From an uncultured Oscillospiraceae bacterium (GTDB lineage: Bacteria > Bacillota > Clostridia > Oscillospirales > Oscillospiraceae), in the NCBI GenBank assembly GCA_944386985.1, contig CALXDD010000002.1, positions 62,001-126,000 on the forward strand: DNA of 64,000 bases, in the 5' to 3' direction. The notes beneath the pieces were generated by a model. The model was not told the origin of the DNA, ran no database searches, and was given only the letters and a program-made list of their open reading frames with translations. Both the position numbers and the translations under genes were made by a program. Shown piece after piece: positions 1 through 8,563 of this stretch. Each line of letters opens with the position of its first letter. Positions within the stretch are counted from its first letter, which is position 1.

Positions 1-784
1 CGGGAAGGCCATTGGTGTAGGTGATATGCACTGCCCGGCAGTCCGCGTCGGACCGGATAGCGAAGGTGAAGAGCTTCAGTCCATTCAGCGCCTTCATGGC
101 ATTGGCATCGTCAGCGTTCACCAACACCTTTCCATCAGGAGGGACCAATTGGGCAAAGCGGCGGAAGGAGTGCTCCACGTCCTCCAGATCCTTAAAAAAG
201 TCCAGATGATCTGCCTCCACATTCAGCACCACCGCCACGGTGGGGAAGAAGTGGAGGAAGGAGTTGCAGTACTCACAGGATTCCAGTATAATGGTGTCGC
301 CTCCGCCCACCCGGTAGCCGCTGTGCAGCAGGGGCAGGGTGCCGCCGATCATCACGGTAGGGTCTGCGTGGGCGGCCATGAACACATGGGTGGTCATGGA
401 GGTGGTAGTGGTTTTGCCGTGGGTGCCCGCGATGCACACTGCATTACGGTAGCCCTGCATAATGGCGCCCCAGGCCTCCGCCCGCTCAAAAACGGGAATG
501 CCGGCGGCATGGGCCGCGGCGATCTCCGGGTTGTCGTCGTGGACGGCGGCGGTGCGGACCAGGAATTCAGAACCCTGGACATTTTCGGCACGGTGGCCGA
601 TGGTCACCTGGATGCCGAGAGACCGCAGATGCTCCACAGTGTGGCTCTCCTGCATGTCGCTGCCGTGGACCTTGAGACCCATGGAGTGGAGTACTTCCGC
701 CAGAGGGGACATGGATACACCGCCGATGCCGCAAAGATGGACCCGGCGGCCGGGGCGGATATAGTCACGGATATTGGAAGGCAT
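1..784 (-). CDS. murC: UDP-N-acetylmuramate--L-alanine ligase, 3' end beyond the window
   Basis: MurC joins L-alanine to UDP-N-acetylmuramate with ATP in the cytoplasm, the first peptide step of peptidoglycan synthesis. About 261 residues are visible. A Rossmann-type N-terminal domain carries HLCGIGGVSM near residue 20, and the Mur-ligase P-loop GTHGKTTTTS lies at about 120-129, followed by the central domain. The C-terminal domain lies beyond the window start. Two in-frame ATGs exist, at 790 and 784. The ribosome site GGAGGA (complement of 791-796) abuts the first but is 6 nt from the second, so 784 is chosen. The gene is divergent from cca and has its own consensus promoter. The family assignment is secure; the C-terminus cannot be judged. 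Confidence 0.95.
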   Translation of the reverse strand, partial: MPSNIRDYIRPGRRVHLCGIGGVSMSPLAEVLHSMGLKVHGSDMQESHTVEHLRSLGIQVTIGHRAENVQGSEFLVRTAAVHDDNPEIAAAHAAGIPVFERAEAWGAIMQGYRNAVCIAGTHGKTTTTSMTTHVFMAAHADPTVMIGGTLPLLHSGYRVGGGDTIILESCEYCNSFLHFFPTVAVVLNVEADHLDFFKDLEDVEHSFRRFAQLVPPDGKVLVNADDANAMKALNGLKLFTFAIRSDADCRAVHITYTNGLP

Positions 785-842
785 GCGCATTCCTCCAAAA
801 ACGGCGTTTTTTCGCCGGTACTTGTCAATTTCTAACTATTTT

Positions 843-871
843 ATTATAATCGATTCTGCAGGGTTGTGCAA
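843..871 (-). promoter_or_regulatory. sigma-A promoter for murC
   Basis: On the minus strand, TTGCAC (complement of 866-871) and a perfect TATAAT (complement of 843-848) are separated by 17 nt. They sit about 50 nt upstream of the murC start. I see no equally clear promoter for the divergent cca gene in the same gap. Confidence 0.8.
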
Positions 872-963
872 CCGAAAACACCGTACAAACCTGCCGATTC
901 TAAAAAGTATATCCTTCGGTATTTTGTCCATATTACAGTAAAATCATCCCAGGAGGTGGCCTT

Positions 964-2304
964 ATGTACCCGGCTATTCCTGACTATGTCAAAAAAATTT
1001 TAACGATACTGAACCAGGCCGGCCATGAGGCTTTTTGCGTGGGCGGCTGTGTGCGGGACCTGCTGCTGGGCCGGACGCCCCAGGACTGGGACGTGACTAC
1101 CTCCGCACTGCCGGAGGAAGTGCAGACCCTCTTCGTCCCACACAGCGTACCCACGGGGTTGCGTCACGGCACCATTACCGTGGTCACCGGACAGGGGAGT
1201 GTGGAGGTGACCACCTACCGCCGGGACGGGTCCTATCACGACTGCCGCCACCCGGACAAGGTGACCTTCACCGCCTCCCTCACCGAGGACCTGGCCCGGC
1301 GGGATTTCACCGTCAACGCTATGGCTTTGGATGAGGCGGGGGAGATCGTGGATCCCTTCGGGGGCCGGGAGGATCTCCGGTATGAAATACTCCGGTGCGT
1401 GGGAGACCCGGACCGCCGCCTGACGGAGGACGCCCTGCGGATTCTCCGGTGTCTGCGGTTTGCTGCCACGTTGTCCTTTGCCATCGACACAGAGACGGAG
1501 AAGGCACTCCGCCGCCATAAGGATCTCCTTCGAAAGATCGCCATGGAGCGGGTGAGGGAGGAGCTGGCGAAGCTGATTCTGGGTCCGGCGGCGGACCAGA
1601 TCCTTTTGGAGTACGCCGATGTGGTGGGGGTGGTGCTGCCGGAGATTTTGCCGGCAGTGGGATTTGACCAGCACAACCGCCACCACTGCTTTGATGTGTG
1701 GGAACACAGCGTCCGGGCGATGGCGGCGGCTCCCAGGGACCCTGTCATCCGCTGGGCTCTTCTGCTCCACGATCTTGGCAAGCCAGATGCCTTTACAGTA
1801 GACGAGGCGGGGGTGGGCCATTTTTACGATCACGGCCGCCGCAGTGAGGAGATGGCACGGGAAATCTGCAGCCGGCTTCGGATGGACCGGGAGAGCCGAG
1901 ATACCATCTGCCGTCTGGTGCGGCTCCATGATGTGCCCATTACCATGACGGAGAAGGGCATCCGCCGCCTTCTCAGAAAGCTGGGGGAGGAGGATTTCCG
2001 CCGCCTGCTCCAGATCAAGCGGGGGGATAACCTGGCCCAGCACCCGGCCTATTTGGGACGGCAGGAGTGGCTCAATCAGGTGGAGGAGATGCTGAACGTG
2101 GTGCTGCGGGAGGATCAGTGCTTCTCCCTGCGGCAGCTTGCTGTAAAGGGAAACGACCTGCTGGATCTTGGCTTTCAGGGAAAAGCTGTGGGAGACATGC
2201 TGAACTGGCTCCTCGACCAGGTGGTGGAGGGCAAGATCCCCAACCAGCGGGAGCTGCTGCTGGAACTGGCGGCAGCGGAAATCCAAAAGGAGGAGACGAG
2301 ATGA
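964..2304 (+). CDS. cca: CCA tRNA nucleotidyltransferase with HD domain
   Basis: The enzyme adds or repairs the 3' CCA end of tRNAs. The 446-residue product has the class II nucleotidyltransferase signature GGCVRDLLLG from about residue 27 and the metal-binding DWD at 41-43. The RNA-binding and head domain follows. An HD-type region with HHCFDVWEH near 240 and LLHDLGKP near 267-274 matches bacterial Cca forms that carry phosphohydrolase activity. AGGAGGTGG lies just upstream of the ATG. Its stop overlaps the nfo start (ATGA), so the two are translationally coupled. Confidence 0.95.
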   Translation: MYPAIPDYVKKILTILNQAGHEAFCVGGCVRDLLLGRTPQDWDVTTSALPEEVQTLFVPHSVPTGLRHGTITVVTGQGSVEVTTYRRDGSYHDCRHPDKVTFTASLTEDLARRDFTVNAMALDEAGEIVDPFGGREDLRYEILRCVGDPDRRLTEDALRILRCLRFAATLSFAIDTETEKALRRHKDLLRKIAMERVREELAKLILGPAADQILLEYADVVGVVLPEILPAVGFDQHNRHHCFDVWEHSVRAMAAAPRDPVIRWALLLHDLGKPDAFTVDEAGVGHFYDHGRRSEEMAREICSRLRMDRESRDTICRLVRLHDVPITMTEKGIRRLLRKLGEEDFRRLLQIKRGDNLAQHPAYLGRQEWLNQVEEMLNVVLREDQCFSLRQLAVKGNDLLDLGFQGKAVGDMLNWLLDQVVEGKIPNQRELLLELAAAEIQKEETR

Positions 2305-3137
2305 TCTATTTGGGCGCCCACCTCTCCAGTGCCGGTGGGTTTTACAAAATGGGGCTGGCGGCGGTAGGGATCGAGGCCAACACCTTTGCCTTTTTCTGCC
2401 GCAATCCCAGAGGGTCCCGGGCCAAGGCGGCGGACCCGGCGGATCTTGAGAAGCTGCGGGGGCTGCTGAGGGAGGGGCAGTTTGGACCCTTGGTGGCCCA
2501 CGCGCCCTACATTATGAATCCCTGCTCCAAGGACGAGGGTATCCGGAATTTAGCGGCGGAAATAATGGCGGGGGATCTCCAGCTCATGGAGTATCTGCCG
2601 GGGAACTACTACAATTTCCATCCCGGAAGTCATGTGGGCCAGGGGGTGGATGCAGGATGCCGGATGATCGGGGACATGCTCAACCGGGTGCTGCGGCCGG
2701 ATCAGAATACGGTGGTGCTGCTGGAGACTATGGCAGGGAAGGGCAGTGAGATCGGCGGACGGTTTGAAGAGCTGCGGCAGATTCTGGACATGGTGGAACT
2801 GCAGGACAAGGTGGGGGTATGTATGGATACCTGCCATGTGTCCGACGCGGGGTACGATGTACGGAGTCACCTGGACGATGTGCTGGAGGAATTTGACCGG
2901 GTGATCGGTCTGGAGCGGCTGAAGGCATGTCACATCAATGACAGCATGAATCCCCTGGGTGCACGGAAGGACCGCCACGCTCCTATCGGGGAAGGAACCA
3001 TTGGCCTGGAGGGAATTGTAGGGTTTATTACCCACCCGAAGCTCCGCTGTCTGCCCTTTATTCTGGAGACACCCCACGATACGCCGGGCCATGGCAGGGA
3101 GATCGCCCTGCTGCGGCGGGAGATCGGGGAGAGGTGA
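2301..3137 (+). CDS. nfo: Endonuclease IV (AP endonuclease)
   Basis: Endonuclease IV cuts DNA 5' of abasic sites in base-excision repair. The 278-residue TIM-barrel protein has all the expected zinc ligands of the family: H67, H107, E142, D176, H179, H211, D224, H226 and E256, in motifs such as NFHPGSH, LLETMAG, CMDTCH and DRHAPIGEG. An upstream in-frame reading region exists inside cca, but the ATG at 2301, overlapping the cca stop and preceded by AGGAGACG, gives the normal family length. It is last in a two-gene unit ending at a hairpin terminator. Confidence 0.95.
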   Translation: MIYLGAHLSSAGGFYKMGLAAVGIEANTFAFFCRNPRGSRAKAADPADLEKLRGLLREGQFGPLVAHAPYIMNPCSKDEGIRNLAAEIMAGDLQLMEYLPGNYYNFHPGSHVGQGVDAGCRMIGDMLNRVLRPDQNTVVLLETMAGKGSEIGGRFEELRQILDMVELQDKVGVCMDTCHVSDAGYDVRSHLDDVLEEFDRVIGLERLKACHINDSMNPLGARKDRHAPIGEGTIGLEGIVGFITHPKLRCLPFILETPHDTPGHGREIALLRREIGER

Positions 3138-3258
3138 TGTCGAAGCATCTCCTTTGTATGATACGCGAAAAGGAGGGAAGAGGTGCTTGCAAGTGGAGCA
3201 GGGTGGCACTGACCGGACGGTTCCGCTGTTGTTCCTGCCACTTTGTATGCAAGAAGAG

Positions 3259-3286
3259 GCCCCTGCCGGAAAATTCCGGCAGGGGC
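3259..3286 (+). terminator. GC-rich hairpin after nfo
   Basis: A perfect 13-bp inverted repeat (3259-3271 with 3274-3286) is followed by TTATATTTC, a poor T-run. It lies 120 nt after the nfo stop and probably ends the cca-nfo transcript. Confidence 0.6.
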
Positions 3287-3359
3287 TTATATTTCGGCGC
3301 GGAGCGGATGGCTTCTCTGGAAAGAATCTATGGTGCTCTTTCAGAAGAGCAGAAGTTCC

Positions 3360-3641
3360 TCACGGCCGGACGATCCGATGCCGGGGATATATTGCGGAGC
3401 GCTTACAAGGGACCGCGGCGCCGGGGGAAGACGGCGCCGCGGCAGGGAGAGGAGGGCGTTTTCCAAAGCTGCAGTTGAGATAGCGGCAGCTTGGACACCC
3501 GAGACAGAGGCCTTTGCTGTCCATTTGGGCAATCTCGGCCTTGGATTCGGAAATGTCTGCGTTCGTCCGCGGCGGTATCAGGCTGAATACGAGTTCCATC
3601 AAAAGAGAGATGTGTTCTCCAAGACAATAACTCACAGCCAT
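3360..3641 (-). CDS. Small Cys-rich protein of unknown function, possibly decayed
   Basis: This frame could encode up to 93 residues. Its middle part reads like a real small protein: an amphipathic start with MELVFSLIPPR, then SKAEIAQMDSKGLCLGCP and a Cys cluster C-x2-C-x2-C-x5-C ending in CSFGK. Such clusters usually bind a metal or Fe-S centre. No good ribosome site precedes either the Met at 3641 or the internal Met at about 3596. The last third is low-complexity Pro/Ala/Ser and runs through a GC-rich inverted repeat, as if the true stop had been lost. A promoter and a folded leader lie upstream on the same strand. I cannot assign a function, and it may be a pseudogene. Nothing on the plus strand in this gap looks coding. 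Confidence 0.4.
   Translation of the reverse strand: MAVSYCLGEHISLLMELVFSLIPPRTNADISESKAEIAQMDSKGLCLGCPSCRYLNCSFGKRPPLPAAAPSSPGAAVPCKRSAIYPRHRIVRP
3413..3442 (-). terminator. GC-rich inverted repeat at the end of the Cys-rich frame
   Basis: CCGCGGCGCCG (3413-3423) is perfectly repeated in inverse at 3432-3442 with an 8-nt loop. There is no T-run on either strand. On the minus strand it falls right after the CSFGK motif, where a terminator would be expected if the protein ended there. Confidence 0.35.
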
Positions 3642-3815
3642 TTTGACGCGTTGTTTTCATGGACTATGCCGGTGGATACTGATTTTCTCTGTTCCTATGC
3701 GGCAGGACGGCGATCTTCGCTGCCGCGTGTTTCGCAGTCTTCCGGGGGACCTGCTTTATGGCATACTCCGCCCGGCTTGTGCCGGACTTTTCAAACAGCG
3801 GACGGATTTCTTTTA
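3642..3815 (-). other. Candidate structured 5' leader of the Cys-rich frame
   Basis: Between the minus-strand promoter and the Cys-rich frame the RNA can form several hairpins: CCGGC-ACAA-GCCGG (complement of about 3771-3788), and a GCGGCAG...CTGCCGC stem closing an inner GCGA...TCGC stem (about 3700-3727). The GCGGCAG arm could alternatively pair with an upstream CTGCG. Mutually exclusive pairing is typical of riboswitches, but I cannot match it to a named class. Confidence 0.3.
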
Positions 3816-3821
3816 TTTTTC

Positions 3822-3850
3822 ATTATATCATGGCAAAAAGGGCCGGACAA
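3822..3850 (-). promoter_or_regulatory. sigma-A-like promoter pointing to the Cys-rich frame
   Basis: TTGTCC (complement of 3845-3850), a 17-nt spacer and a perfect TATAAT (complement of 3822-3827) read leftwards into the candidate leader and the Cys-rich frame. Confidence 0.6.
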
Positions 3851-3925
3851 GGGCGGAAATTTGTCTATATGAAATATTTGTTCAGAAATACCGAACAATA
3901 GAAGGCGGATTCACGGGATTGCCCC

Positions 3926-3954
3926 TTGCCAACAGGCGGAAAGTTCAGTATACT
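3926..3954 (+). promoter_or_regulatory. sigma-A promoter for the DUF512-der-plsY-gpsA operon
   Basis: TTGCCA (3926-3931) and TATACT (3949-3954) have an exact 17-nt spacer and lie 36 nt upstream of the first gene of the run. Confidence 0.8.
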
Positions 3955-3989
3955 ATATTATAGATCAATATGTCTAAACGGGAGAGACT

Positions 3990-5375
3990 ATGAGCAATAT
4001 CATCACATCGGTGGACCCCCATTCTCCAGCGGAGCGGGCGGGGGTCCGGTGCGGGGAACGGCTGGCGGCGATTGGGGATCACCCCATTCAAGACGTGCTG
4101 GATTACCGCTTTTTTGGCTATGACAAGAACCCGGTGCTGACGCTGGAGAGCGACGGAAGCCGCCGGACGGTGCGGGTGAAGAAGAGGGAAGGGGACGACC
4201 TGGGCCTCAATTTCGACACCTACCTCATGGACAAGGCCCGCTCCTGCGCCAACCGCTGTATTTTCTGCTTTGTGGACCAGATGCCCCCCGGGATGCGGGA
4301 GACGCTGTACTTTAAGGACGATGACGCCCGGCTCAGCTTTCTTATGGGTAACTATCTGACTCTGACCAACCTGAGCTCCCGGGAGATCCAGCGGATTATT
4401 GATCTCAGGATCAGCCCTATCAATGTGTCCGTCCACACCACGGACCCGAAGCTGCGATGCGAGATGCTGTGTAACCGCCGGGCGGGGGAGAGCATCGAGG
4501 TGATGCGCCGCTTTGCCCACCACCATATCACGATGAATTGTCAGATCGTGGCTTGCCCCGGCATCAATGATGGCCCAGCCCTCAGTCGAACCCTTCGGGA
4601 GCTGGGGGAGATGTATCCGTCGGTGGAAAGTGTGGCCATTGTCCCAGTGGGGGTGACCCGCTACCGAGAAGGCCTGACGGAGATCCATCCCTACACCGGA
4701 GAGCAGGCCGCCGCCCTCATTGACCAGGTGGAGGCATTTGCCAGAGCGTTTCTGGAGGAACACGGCACCAGCCTCGCCTGGTGCAGCGACGAGTTCTATC
4801 TCCTGGCAGGCAGAAAACTGCCGGAGAAGGGGTATTATGAGGACATGGATCAGCTGGAAAACGGTGTAGGTATGCTGCGGCTGCTCCTAAGTCAGGCGGA
4901 GCTGGCAGCGGAGGACGACATCAATGGGCTGACGCCGTCTCCCTTTGCGGTGGCCACCGGCGTGTCTGCGGAGCCATTTGTCCGCTCGGTGGTAGAACTG
5001 CTGCAGAAGAAATGTCCGGCTGTGAAGGGCGTGGTGTACCCTATCGTCAATGACTTTTTCGGCCATACCATCACGGTGTCCGGCCTTGTTACGGGAAAGG
5101 ACCTCATCTCCCAGCTGAAAGGCAAGAATTTAGGCCAGCGGCTGCTGATCCCCTCCAATATGCTCCGCAGCGGCGAGCAGGTATTTTTAGACGATGTTAC
5201 CGTGGCGGATGTAGAGGAGGCCCTTGGCGTTCCGGTACATCCGGTGGACGCCGAGAGCGGATTTGATCTGGTGGACGCCATACTGGAGCTGGCGGAGCCC
5301 CAGTCCCCACCGGAGGACCTTCCGCCGGAGGACGGGGAATATTACCGCTATAACCCCGGCAGCAGACGGATGTAG
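3990..5375 (+). CDS. PDZ domain / radical SAM protein, DUF512 family
   Basis: The 461-residue protein begins with a PDZ-like segment (about 1-70, with HSPAERAGVR and GERLAAIGD). It continues with a radical-SAM cluster-binding motif C86-x3-C90-x2-C93 (SCANRCIFCF) and ends in the DUF512 C-terminal domain. The family is common in Clostridia and Cyanobacteria, and the reaction it catalyses is not established. It sits directly before der, as in many Clostridia, which has suggested a link to ribosome or envelope biogenesis, but that is only context. No transmembrane segment is evident. The start follows GGGAGAGACT, a modest ribosome site. Confidence 0.85.
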   Translation: MSNIITSVDPHSPAERAGVRCGERLAAIGDHPIQDVLDYRFFGYDKNPVLTLESDGSRRTVRVKKREGDDLGLNFDTYLMDKARSCANRCIFCFVDQMPPGMRETLYFKDDDARLSFLMGNYLTLTNLSSREIQRIIDLRISPINVSVHTTDPKLRCEMLCNRRAGESIEVMRRFAHHHITMNCQIVACPGINDGPALSRTLRELGEMYPSVESVAIVPVGVTRYREGLTEIHPYTGEQAAALIDQVEAFARAFLEEHGTSLAWCSDEFYLLAGRKLPEKGYYEDMDQLENGVGMLRLLLSQAELAAEDDINGLTPSPFAVATGVSAEPFVRSVVELLQKKCPAVKGVVYPIVNDFFGHTITVSGLVTGKDLISQLKGKNLGQRLLIPSNMLRSGEQVFLDDVTVADVEEALGVPVHPVDAESGFDLVDAILELAEPQSPPEDLPPEDGEYYRYNPGSRRM

Positions 5376-5412
5376 GCTGCTGCGCAATAAGGAATAAGGA
5401 GGAGAAAACTCC

Positions 5413-6735
5413 ATGTCAAAACCTGTCATTGCCATCGTGGGCCGGCCCAATGTGGGCAAGTCCATGCTGTTCAATAAAATCATCGGCCAGCGTCTCTCCA
5501 TTGTGGAGGACACCCCAGGCGTCACCCGAGACCGGATCTATGGGGAAAGCGACTGGAACAGCCGCAAGTTTACTCTCATCGACACCGGCGGCATTGAGCC
5601 CCGCACCGACAACCAGATTCTGGCCTTTATGCGGGAGCAGGCGGAGATCGCCATCGATCACGCCGACGTCATTGTATTCCTTACCGATGTGAAGACCGGC
5701 ATCACCGCCTCTGATCAGGAGGTGGCCAATATGCTCCTGCGGTCGGGAAAGCCCATTGTGCTGGCGGTGAACAAGGTGGACCAGGGAATGAGCCCGGACA
5801 TCTATGAGTTTTACAACTTAGGCCTCGGTGACCCCATCGCCGTCTCCGCCGTTCACGGCCATGGTACCGGGGACCTTCTGGACGAGTGCATTAAGTATTT
5901 TCCGCCGGAGGAGGAAGAGGAGGAAGAAGATGACGCTATTCAGGTGGCCATCATCGGCAAGCCCAATGTAGGAAAGTCTTCTCTTACCAACAAGATTCTG
6001 GGCCAGCAGAGGACCATTGTTTCCAATGTGGCCGGTACCACCCGGGATGCCATTGACTCTCGGTTTGAAAACGAGAAAGGGAAGTACGTCTTCATTGACA
6101 CCGCCGGGATGCGGAAGAAGTCCAGGGTAGAGGAGGCCATCGAGAAATACAGCGTCCTCCGGGCCCAGATGGCCATAGACCGCTGCGATGTGTGTCTTAT
6201 CCTCATCGATGCCACGGAGGGCGTCACTGAGCAGGACACCAAGGTGGCGGGCCTGGCTCACGAGGCGGGAAAGGCATCCATCATCGTGGTGAACAAGTGG
6301 GACCTGGTGGAGAAAGACGGCAAGACCATGGACAAGATGCGCCAGGAGATCCGCCGGGACCTGAGCTACATGACCTACGCCCCCATTCTCTTCATCTCCG
6401 CTCTCACCGGCCAGCGGGTGGACCGGCTCTTCGAACTCATCAATTATGTCAACGACCAGGCCGCTACCCGGATCACCACGGGCATGCTGAACAACGTCCT
6501 GGAGGACGCACAGACCCGGGTCCAGCCCCCCACGGACAAGGGCCGCCGGCTGAAAATTTATTATGTTACCCAGGCGGGGATTAAGCCCCCCCACTTTGTC
6601 TTCTTCTGCAACGACGCACGACTGTTCCATTTCTCCTATCAGCGGTATCTGGAAAACCAGCTGCGAAACACCTTTGGGCTGGAGGGAACGCCCATTAAAA
6701 TTACCATTCGTCAAAAAGGAGACAAGGAGGGGTAA
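5413..6735 (+). CDS. der: Ribosome biogenesis GTPase Der (EngA)
   Basis: Der is an essential GTPase acting late in 50S subunit assembly. The 440-residue product has two tandem G domains: GRPNVGKS at 10-17 and GKPNVGKS near 182. Each is followed by a DTxG motif (DTGGIE, DTAGMR) and an NKxD motif (NKVDQG, NKWDL). A KH-like C-terminal domain follows. An acidic linker, a run of Glu around 168-175, joins the G domains. AAGGAGGAG precedes the ATG. The next gene starts 2 nt after its stop. Confidence 0.97.
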   Translation: MSKPVIAIVGRPNVGKSMLFNKIIGQRLSIVEDTPGVTRDRIYGESDWNSRKFTLIDTGGIEPRTDNQILAFMREQAEIAIDHADVIVFLTDVKTGITASDQEVANMLLRSGKPIVLAVNKVDQGMSPDIYEFYNLGLGDPIAVSAVHGHGTGDLLDECIKYFPPEEEEEEEDDAIQVAIIGKPNVGKSSLTNKILGQQRTIVSNVAGTTRDAIDSRFENEKGKYVFIDTAGMRKKSRVEEAIEKYSVLRAQMAIDRCDVCLILIDATEGVTEQDTKVAGLAHEAGKASIIVVNKWDLVEKDGKTMDKMRQEIRRDLSYMTYAPILFISALTGQRVDRLFELINYVNDQAATRITTGMLNNVLEDAQTRVQPPTDKGRRLKIYYVTQAGIKPPHFVFFCNDARLFHFSYQRYLENQLRNTFGLEGTPIKITIRQKGDKEG

Positions 6736-6737
6736 CC

Positions 6738-7436
6738 ATGGCAGAAGTGATGAACTGCACACCGACCTTGTGGGATACCATGCGGGAGGCAGGAGCGGGC
6801 GCTGTTCTGGCACTGGCTGTGATCGCGGTGGGGGCCTATTTTCTGGGATGCTTCAATGGGGCGGTGATCGTCTCCAAGTATATTCTTCGGGATGATGTTC
6901 GCAACCACGGCTCCGGAAACGCAGGACTTACCAATTTCTATCGTACCTTCGGCGGGGCACTGACTTTTGTGGTGATTCTCACCGATGTGCTGAAGGCTGT
7001 AGCCGCAGTTTTGGTAGGCGTATTTGTCATGCGGCATCTTGTTTCGGGCGACTGGCTGGTGACCATTCTGGCCAAATATTGGGCGGGCCTTTTCTGCCTG
7101 TTGGGCCATATGTTCCCCTGTATGTTCCATTTTAAAGGGGGCAAGGGCATTCTCTCCGGCGGCACCATCGCCCTGATGCTGGACTGGCGGGTGGCTTTGG
7201 TGGTGTGGGGCGGCTTCTTAGTGCTGGCAATCCTCACGAAATATGTGTCTCTGGGCTCCTGTTGGGCCGGCGCCAGCTTTCCCTTCGCTACCTTCTTTGT
7301 TTATGATCACTCCCTGATCCTTACGGTTCTGGCAGTGATTATCGGCGGCCTGATCCTTTGGAAGCACCGGGGAAACATGGTGCGGCTGGTTCACGGTAAC
7401 GAGAGCAAGTTCAGCCTTCACAAAAAGAAGGAGTAG
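6738..7436 (+). CDS. plsY: Acyl-phosphate:glycerol-3-phosphate acyltransferase PlsY
   Basis: PlsY moves the acyl chain from acyl-phosphate to glycerol-3-phosphate in the membrane, the first step of phospholipid synthesis. The 232-residue protein has several transmembrane helices and the family motifs: GSGNAGLTNFYRTFG near 57-71 and FKGGKGI near 132. It is a little longer at the N-terminus than many PlsY proteins (about 200 residues). The ribosome site GGAGGGG lies inside the end of der, so translation is coupled. The following gpsA makes its glycerol-3-phosphate substrate. Confidence 0.95.
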   Translation: MAEVMNCTPTLWDTMREAGAGAVLALAVIAVGAYFLGCFNGAVIVSKYILRDDVRNHGSGNAGLTNFYRTFGGALTFVVILTDVLKAVAAVLVGVFVMRHLVSGDWLVTILAKYWAGLFCLLGHMFPCMFHFKGGKGILSGGTIALMLDWRVALVVWGGFLVLAILTKYVSLGSCWAGASFPFATFFVYDHSLILTVLAVIIGGLILWKHRGNMVRLVHGNESKFSLHKKKE

Positions 7437-7456
7437 CGAAAGGACGGAGATACGCT

Positions 7457-8464
7457 ATGAAAATTGCGGTGCTGGGCAGCGGCGCATGGGGAACTGCGCT
7501 GGCTATCTTGTTGTTTGGAAACGGACATGAGGTAACGCTGTGGAGCCACCGGGAGGAGCGGGCGAAGGAGATCGCCGGCACACTGGAAAATCCGGCGCTG
7601 AAAGGTATCCCCCTGCCGCCTGCTATGGGGCAGACCAGCCGGATCGACTGCGTGAAGGGCTGTCCCCTGGTGGTATTTGCCACTCCCTCCTTTGCTATCC
7701 GGGAGACTGCCCGGGCAGCGGCACCCTACCTGGAAAAAGACGCTTTGTTGGTCAGCGCCACCAAGGGCATTGAGGGGGACACCGGCCTGCGAATGACGGA
7801 GATCATCCGGCAAGAGACGGGAGATAGCTGTAAAGCGATTTCGCTTTCCGGGCCTTCCCACGCAGAGGAAGTGAGCCGCAGGATTCCCACCGGCGTGGTG
7901 GCGGCCTGCGAGGATCTGGAGGCGGCGGAGCAGGTTCAGGACGTCTTTATGAGCAACCGCTTCCGGGTATATACCAATCCAGATATCGTGGGCGTGGAGC
8001 TGGGGGGCGCGCTGAAAAACGTTATCGCCTTGTGCTGTGGCATCAGCGACGGCATGCGCCTGGGGGACAATACCAAGGCGCTGATGATGACCCGGGGTAT
8101 GACGGAGATGGCCCGGCTTGGGGTGGCTCTCGGCGGGCGGACGGACACCTTTGCCGGCCTCAGCGGCATGGGGGACCTGATCGTCACCTGTACCTCCATG
8201 CACTCCCGGAACCGCCGGGCAGGTATCCTCATCGGACAAGGCCTCACCGCCCAGGCAGCCATGCGCCAGGTGGGTGCCACAGTGGAGGGGTACTATGCGG
8301 CCAAAAGCGCCCGGATGCTGGCGGAGAAGATGGGGGTGGAGATGCCCATTTGCCGCTGTGCCTATGAAGTGCTCTACCAGGACCGCCCGGTACGGGACGT
8401 GGTGGAGGAACTGATGCAGCGCCAGCGCCGGGGTGAGGCCGATGAGAGCTGGATTCACGGATAA
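7457..8464 (+). CDS. gpsA: NAD(P)-dependent glycerol-3-phosphate dehydrogenase
   Basis: GpsA reduces dihydroxyacetone phosphate to sn-glycerol-3-phosphate for phospholipid synthesis. The 335-residue product has an N-terminal dinucleotide fold with GSGAWGTALA at 7-16, and the family signature LKNVIALCCGISDG with the substrate-binding Lys in the C-terminal domain. Length is normal. It lies 20 nt after plsY, so acceptor synthesis and acylation are co-transcribed. In many spore formers spoIVA follows gpsA; here it does not. Confidence 0.96.
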   Translation: MKIAVLGSGAWGTALAILLFGNGHEVTLWSHREERAKEIAGTLENPALKGIPLPPAMGQTSRIDCVKGCPLVVFATPSFAIRETARAAAPYLEKDALLVSATKGIEGDTGLRMTEIIRQETGDSCKAISLSGPSHAEEVSRRIPTGVVAACEDLEAAEQVQDVFMSNRFRVYTNPDIVGVELGGALKNVIALCCGISDGMRLGDNTKALMMTRGMTEMARLGVALGGRTDTFAGLSGMGDLIVTCTSMHSRNRRAGILIGQGLTAQAAMRQVGATVEGYYAAKSARMLAEKMGVEMPICRCAYEVLYQDRPVRDVVEELMQRQRRGEADESWIHG

Positions 8465-8536
8465 CCCGGAGATCTCCGGGCCATCCTACTGAAAAAGGAG
8501 AGGGCGCCCTGAACGCTTCGGCCTTCGGGGCGCTCT
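8465..8536 (+). terminator. Palindrome plus imperfect hairpin after gpsA
   Basis: Directly after the gpsA stop lies a 16-bp perfect palindrome, CCCGGAGATCTCCGGG (8465-8480). At 8500-8536 a GC-rich imperfect hairpin with a TTCG loop is followed by TGTTTAATAAAAA. Together they probably end the operon. The palindrome could also be a protein-binding site. Confidence 0.5.
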
Positions 8537-8563
8537 GTTTAATAAAAATGGAAGGAGCGCTGT

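Noticed and set aside
3180-3290. T-box-like GGGTGGCAC before a GC hairpin after nfo
   Set aside because: There is no room for a stem I with specifier, the motif lacks the CGCG end, and no amino-acid gene follows.
3134-3963. Several overlapping plus-strand open frames of 100-209 codons
   Set aside because: They start without ribosome sites, run through the terminator and inverted repeats, and give Arg/Gly-rich proteins without family motifs.
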